Shown piece by piece: positions 5,867 through 6,235 of a stretch of 6,235 nucleotides of DNA (positions are counted from its first letter, which is position 1; the number at the start of each line of letters is the position of its first letter). The translations under genes and the position numbers were made by a program. The DNA is from Planctomycetales bacterium (lineage in GTDB: Bacteria; Planctomycetota; Planctomycetia; Pirellulales; Thermoguttaceae). The DNA lies in NCBI GenBank assembly GCA_007127495.1, contig SKZG01000511.1, positions 1 to 6,235 on the forward strand, given 5' to 3'. The notes beneath the pieces were generated by a model. The model saw only the letters and a list, made by a program, of their open reading frames with translations. It had not been told where the DNA came from and made no database searches.

Positions 5867-5970
5867 CAATGTTCCGCCGTTCCCGTCGCGAAAATGGGAC
5901 GGTCACCCATGCGGGCGAAACTCTAAAGGGGTCTATGCAAGTGTAGTTCACAAAACGCCGGCGTGCCAAA

Positions 5971-6045
5971 TCATCGAAAGCCGATGCCCAGCGAGCGGGC
6001 CGGCTCCGCCGCGTTCCACACCTGGCCGTGATAGTGGGCCACCAT
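5971..6045 (-). pseudogene. Remnant resembling the DUF4143 region of an AAA-type ATPase
   Basis: The minus strand encodes M-V then AHYHGQVWNAAEPARSLGI, then GFR and TGA. This closely resembles a conserved stretch in AAA-type ATPases with a C-terminal DUF4143 domain (typically MLAHYHGQ.WNA.E.ARSLG followed by S..TVRRYLDLL). Only about 21 residues match: a TAA lies two codons upstream of the ATG, the expected continuation is missing and TGA follows. The rest of such a protein (about 350-400 aa, with Walker motifs) is absent here. I read it as a decayed fragment left by deletion or repeat-mediated rearrangement. The identification is from memory of the family pattern. Confidence 0.6.
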
Positions 6046-6055
6046 GCCTTAGATA

Positions 6056-6092
6056 CCATGAAAATCCTCCGCCTGATGGTGGAATTTCATGG
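6056..6092. repeat. Hairpin with 12-bp stem (CCATGAAAATCC arms)
   Basis: CCATGAAAATCC (6056-6067) and GGAATTTCATGG (6081-6092) are inverted repeats matching 11 of 12, with a 13-nt loop. It sits between the DUF4143-like remnant and the nested palindrome at 6115-6234. Confidence 0.6.
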
Positions 6093-6114
6093 TTCAACGG
6101 AGCGCAGAACGGCT

Positions 6115-6234
6115 TATACTCGCCGCGTGCCGTTTTTGCGCTTTTGTAGGATGGACATTCTTGTCCGTCGTTGCTTTGACGGGCTCGAAAGCCCATCCTA
6201 CGGAAATGCGCAGTTTTAAGCCGCGGCGAGTATA
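6115..6234. repeat. 120-bp nested palindromic element with TATACTCGCCGCG arms
   Basis: Perfect 13-bp outer arms TATACTCGCCGCG (6115-6127) and CGCGGCGAGTATA (6222-6234). Inside, GTAGGATGG (6146-6154) pairs with CCATCCTAC (6193-6201), and within that lie two tetraloop hairpins, GGACA-TTCT-TGTCC (6153-6166) and GGGCT-CGAA-AGCCC (6181-6194), giving a possible cruciform or three-way junction. The left side carries ACTCGCCGCGTGCCGT (6118-6133), 15/16 identical to 2393-2408 in the MITE-like element. The window ends one base past the right arm, so a flanking duplication cannot be tested. I recall GTAGGATGGACATTC-type repeats as common in planctomycete genomes. Confidence 0.72.
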
Positions 6235-6235
6235 G

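Larger units (their letters stand above)
5805..6235. other. Intergenic region with hairpins, a gene remnant and a nested palindrome
   Basis: About 430 bp without an intact gene. From left: hairpin 5846-5866, a DUF4143-like fragment on the minus strand (5971-6045), a 12-bp-stem hairpin (6056-6092) and a nested palindromic element reaching the window edge (6115-6234). Promoters for the 44-aa gene should be here, but I see no convincing -35/-10 pair. Confidence 0.65.

Noticed and set aside
5059..5910. 283-aa minus-strand frame overlapping the cyclase and the 44-aa gene
   Set aside because: Out-of-frame shadow with arginine- and proline-rich random composition; it begins in the leader hairpin region.
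5905..5955. Sigma-70 promoter for the 44-aa gene
   Set aside because: Possible boxes (TTGTGA, CATAGA, TTTAGA on the minus strand) do not have acceptable spacing.
5670..6059. 129-aa version of the small membrane protein starting at 6059
   Set aside because: The additional 85 residues look random, run out of frame through the DUF4143-like remnant and include the leader hairpin. Only the last 44 residues look protein-like.

Overview
The window looks like a stretch of a Planctomycetota chromosome, most likely Pirellulales-like. Three things suggest this: GC-rich coding sequence, a BBP2-type outer-membrane porin with a proline/cysteine-rich N-terminal region, and intergenic spacers full of nested palindromic repeats of a kind I associate with that phylum. 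This is family recognition by eye. No database search was run.

Every gene I can support lies on the minus strand. In transcription order (high to low coordinates) they are: a 44-aa single-span membrane protein (5670-5804); a membrane-anchored diguanylate cyclase with GGEEF active site and RxxD inhibitory site (4737-5639); a 526-aa secreted beta-barrel porin (2769-4349); a 107-aa conserved-looking hypothetical protein (1918-2241); and the first 619 codons of glnE, the bifunctional glutamine synthetase adenylyltransferase/deadenylylase, which runs off the left edge (1-1857). The 44-aa gene and the cyclase are 30 nt apart and could be one transcript. The 107-aa gene and glnE are 60 nt apart and could be another. 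The porin stands alone between two repeat-filled spacers. Nothing visible links nitrogen control, the porin and c-di-GMP signalling into one pathway.

The non-coding space (2242-2768, 4350-4736, 5805-6235) is the unusual part. It holds at least four nested palindromic elements: 2350-2448, 2582-2760, 4410-4511 and 6115-6234. Each has outer inverted arms of 12-21 bp around smaller hairpins, and the arm sequence differs between elements. The 2350-2448 element also has flanking 8-9 bp direct repeats, the signature of a small non-autonomous transposon (MITE). Interior motifs recur: a 16-mer is shared 15/16 between the first and last elements, and a CCCTCTCCC...GGGGACATCRGAC module lies in opposite orientations on either side of the porin gene. 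Beside the last element is a 24-codon scrap resembling the DUF4143 region of AAA-type ATPases, probably a gene remnant.

I found no rRNA, tRNA, CRISPR array, phage gene or defence system. The best candidate for something undescribed is the family of nested palindromes, not a protein system.
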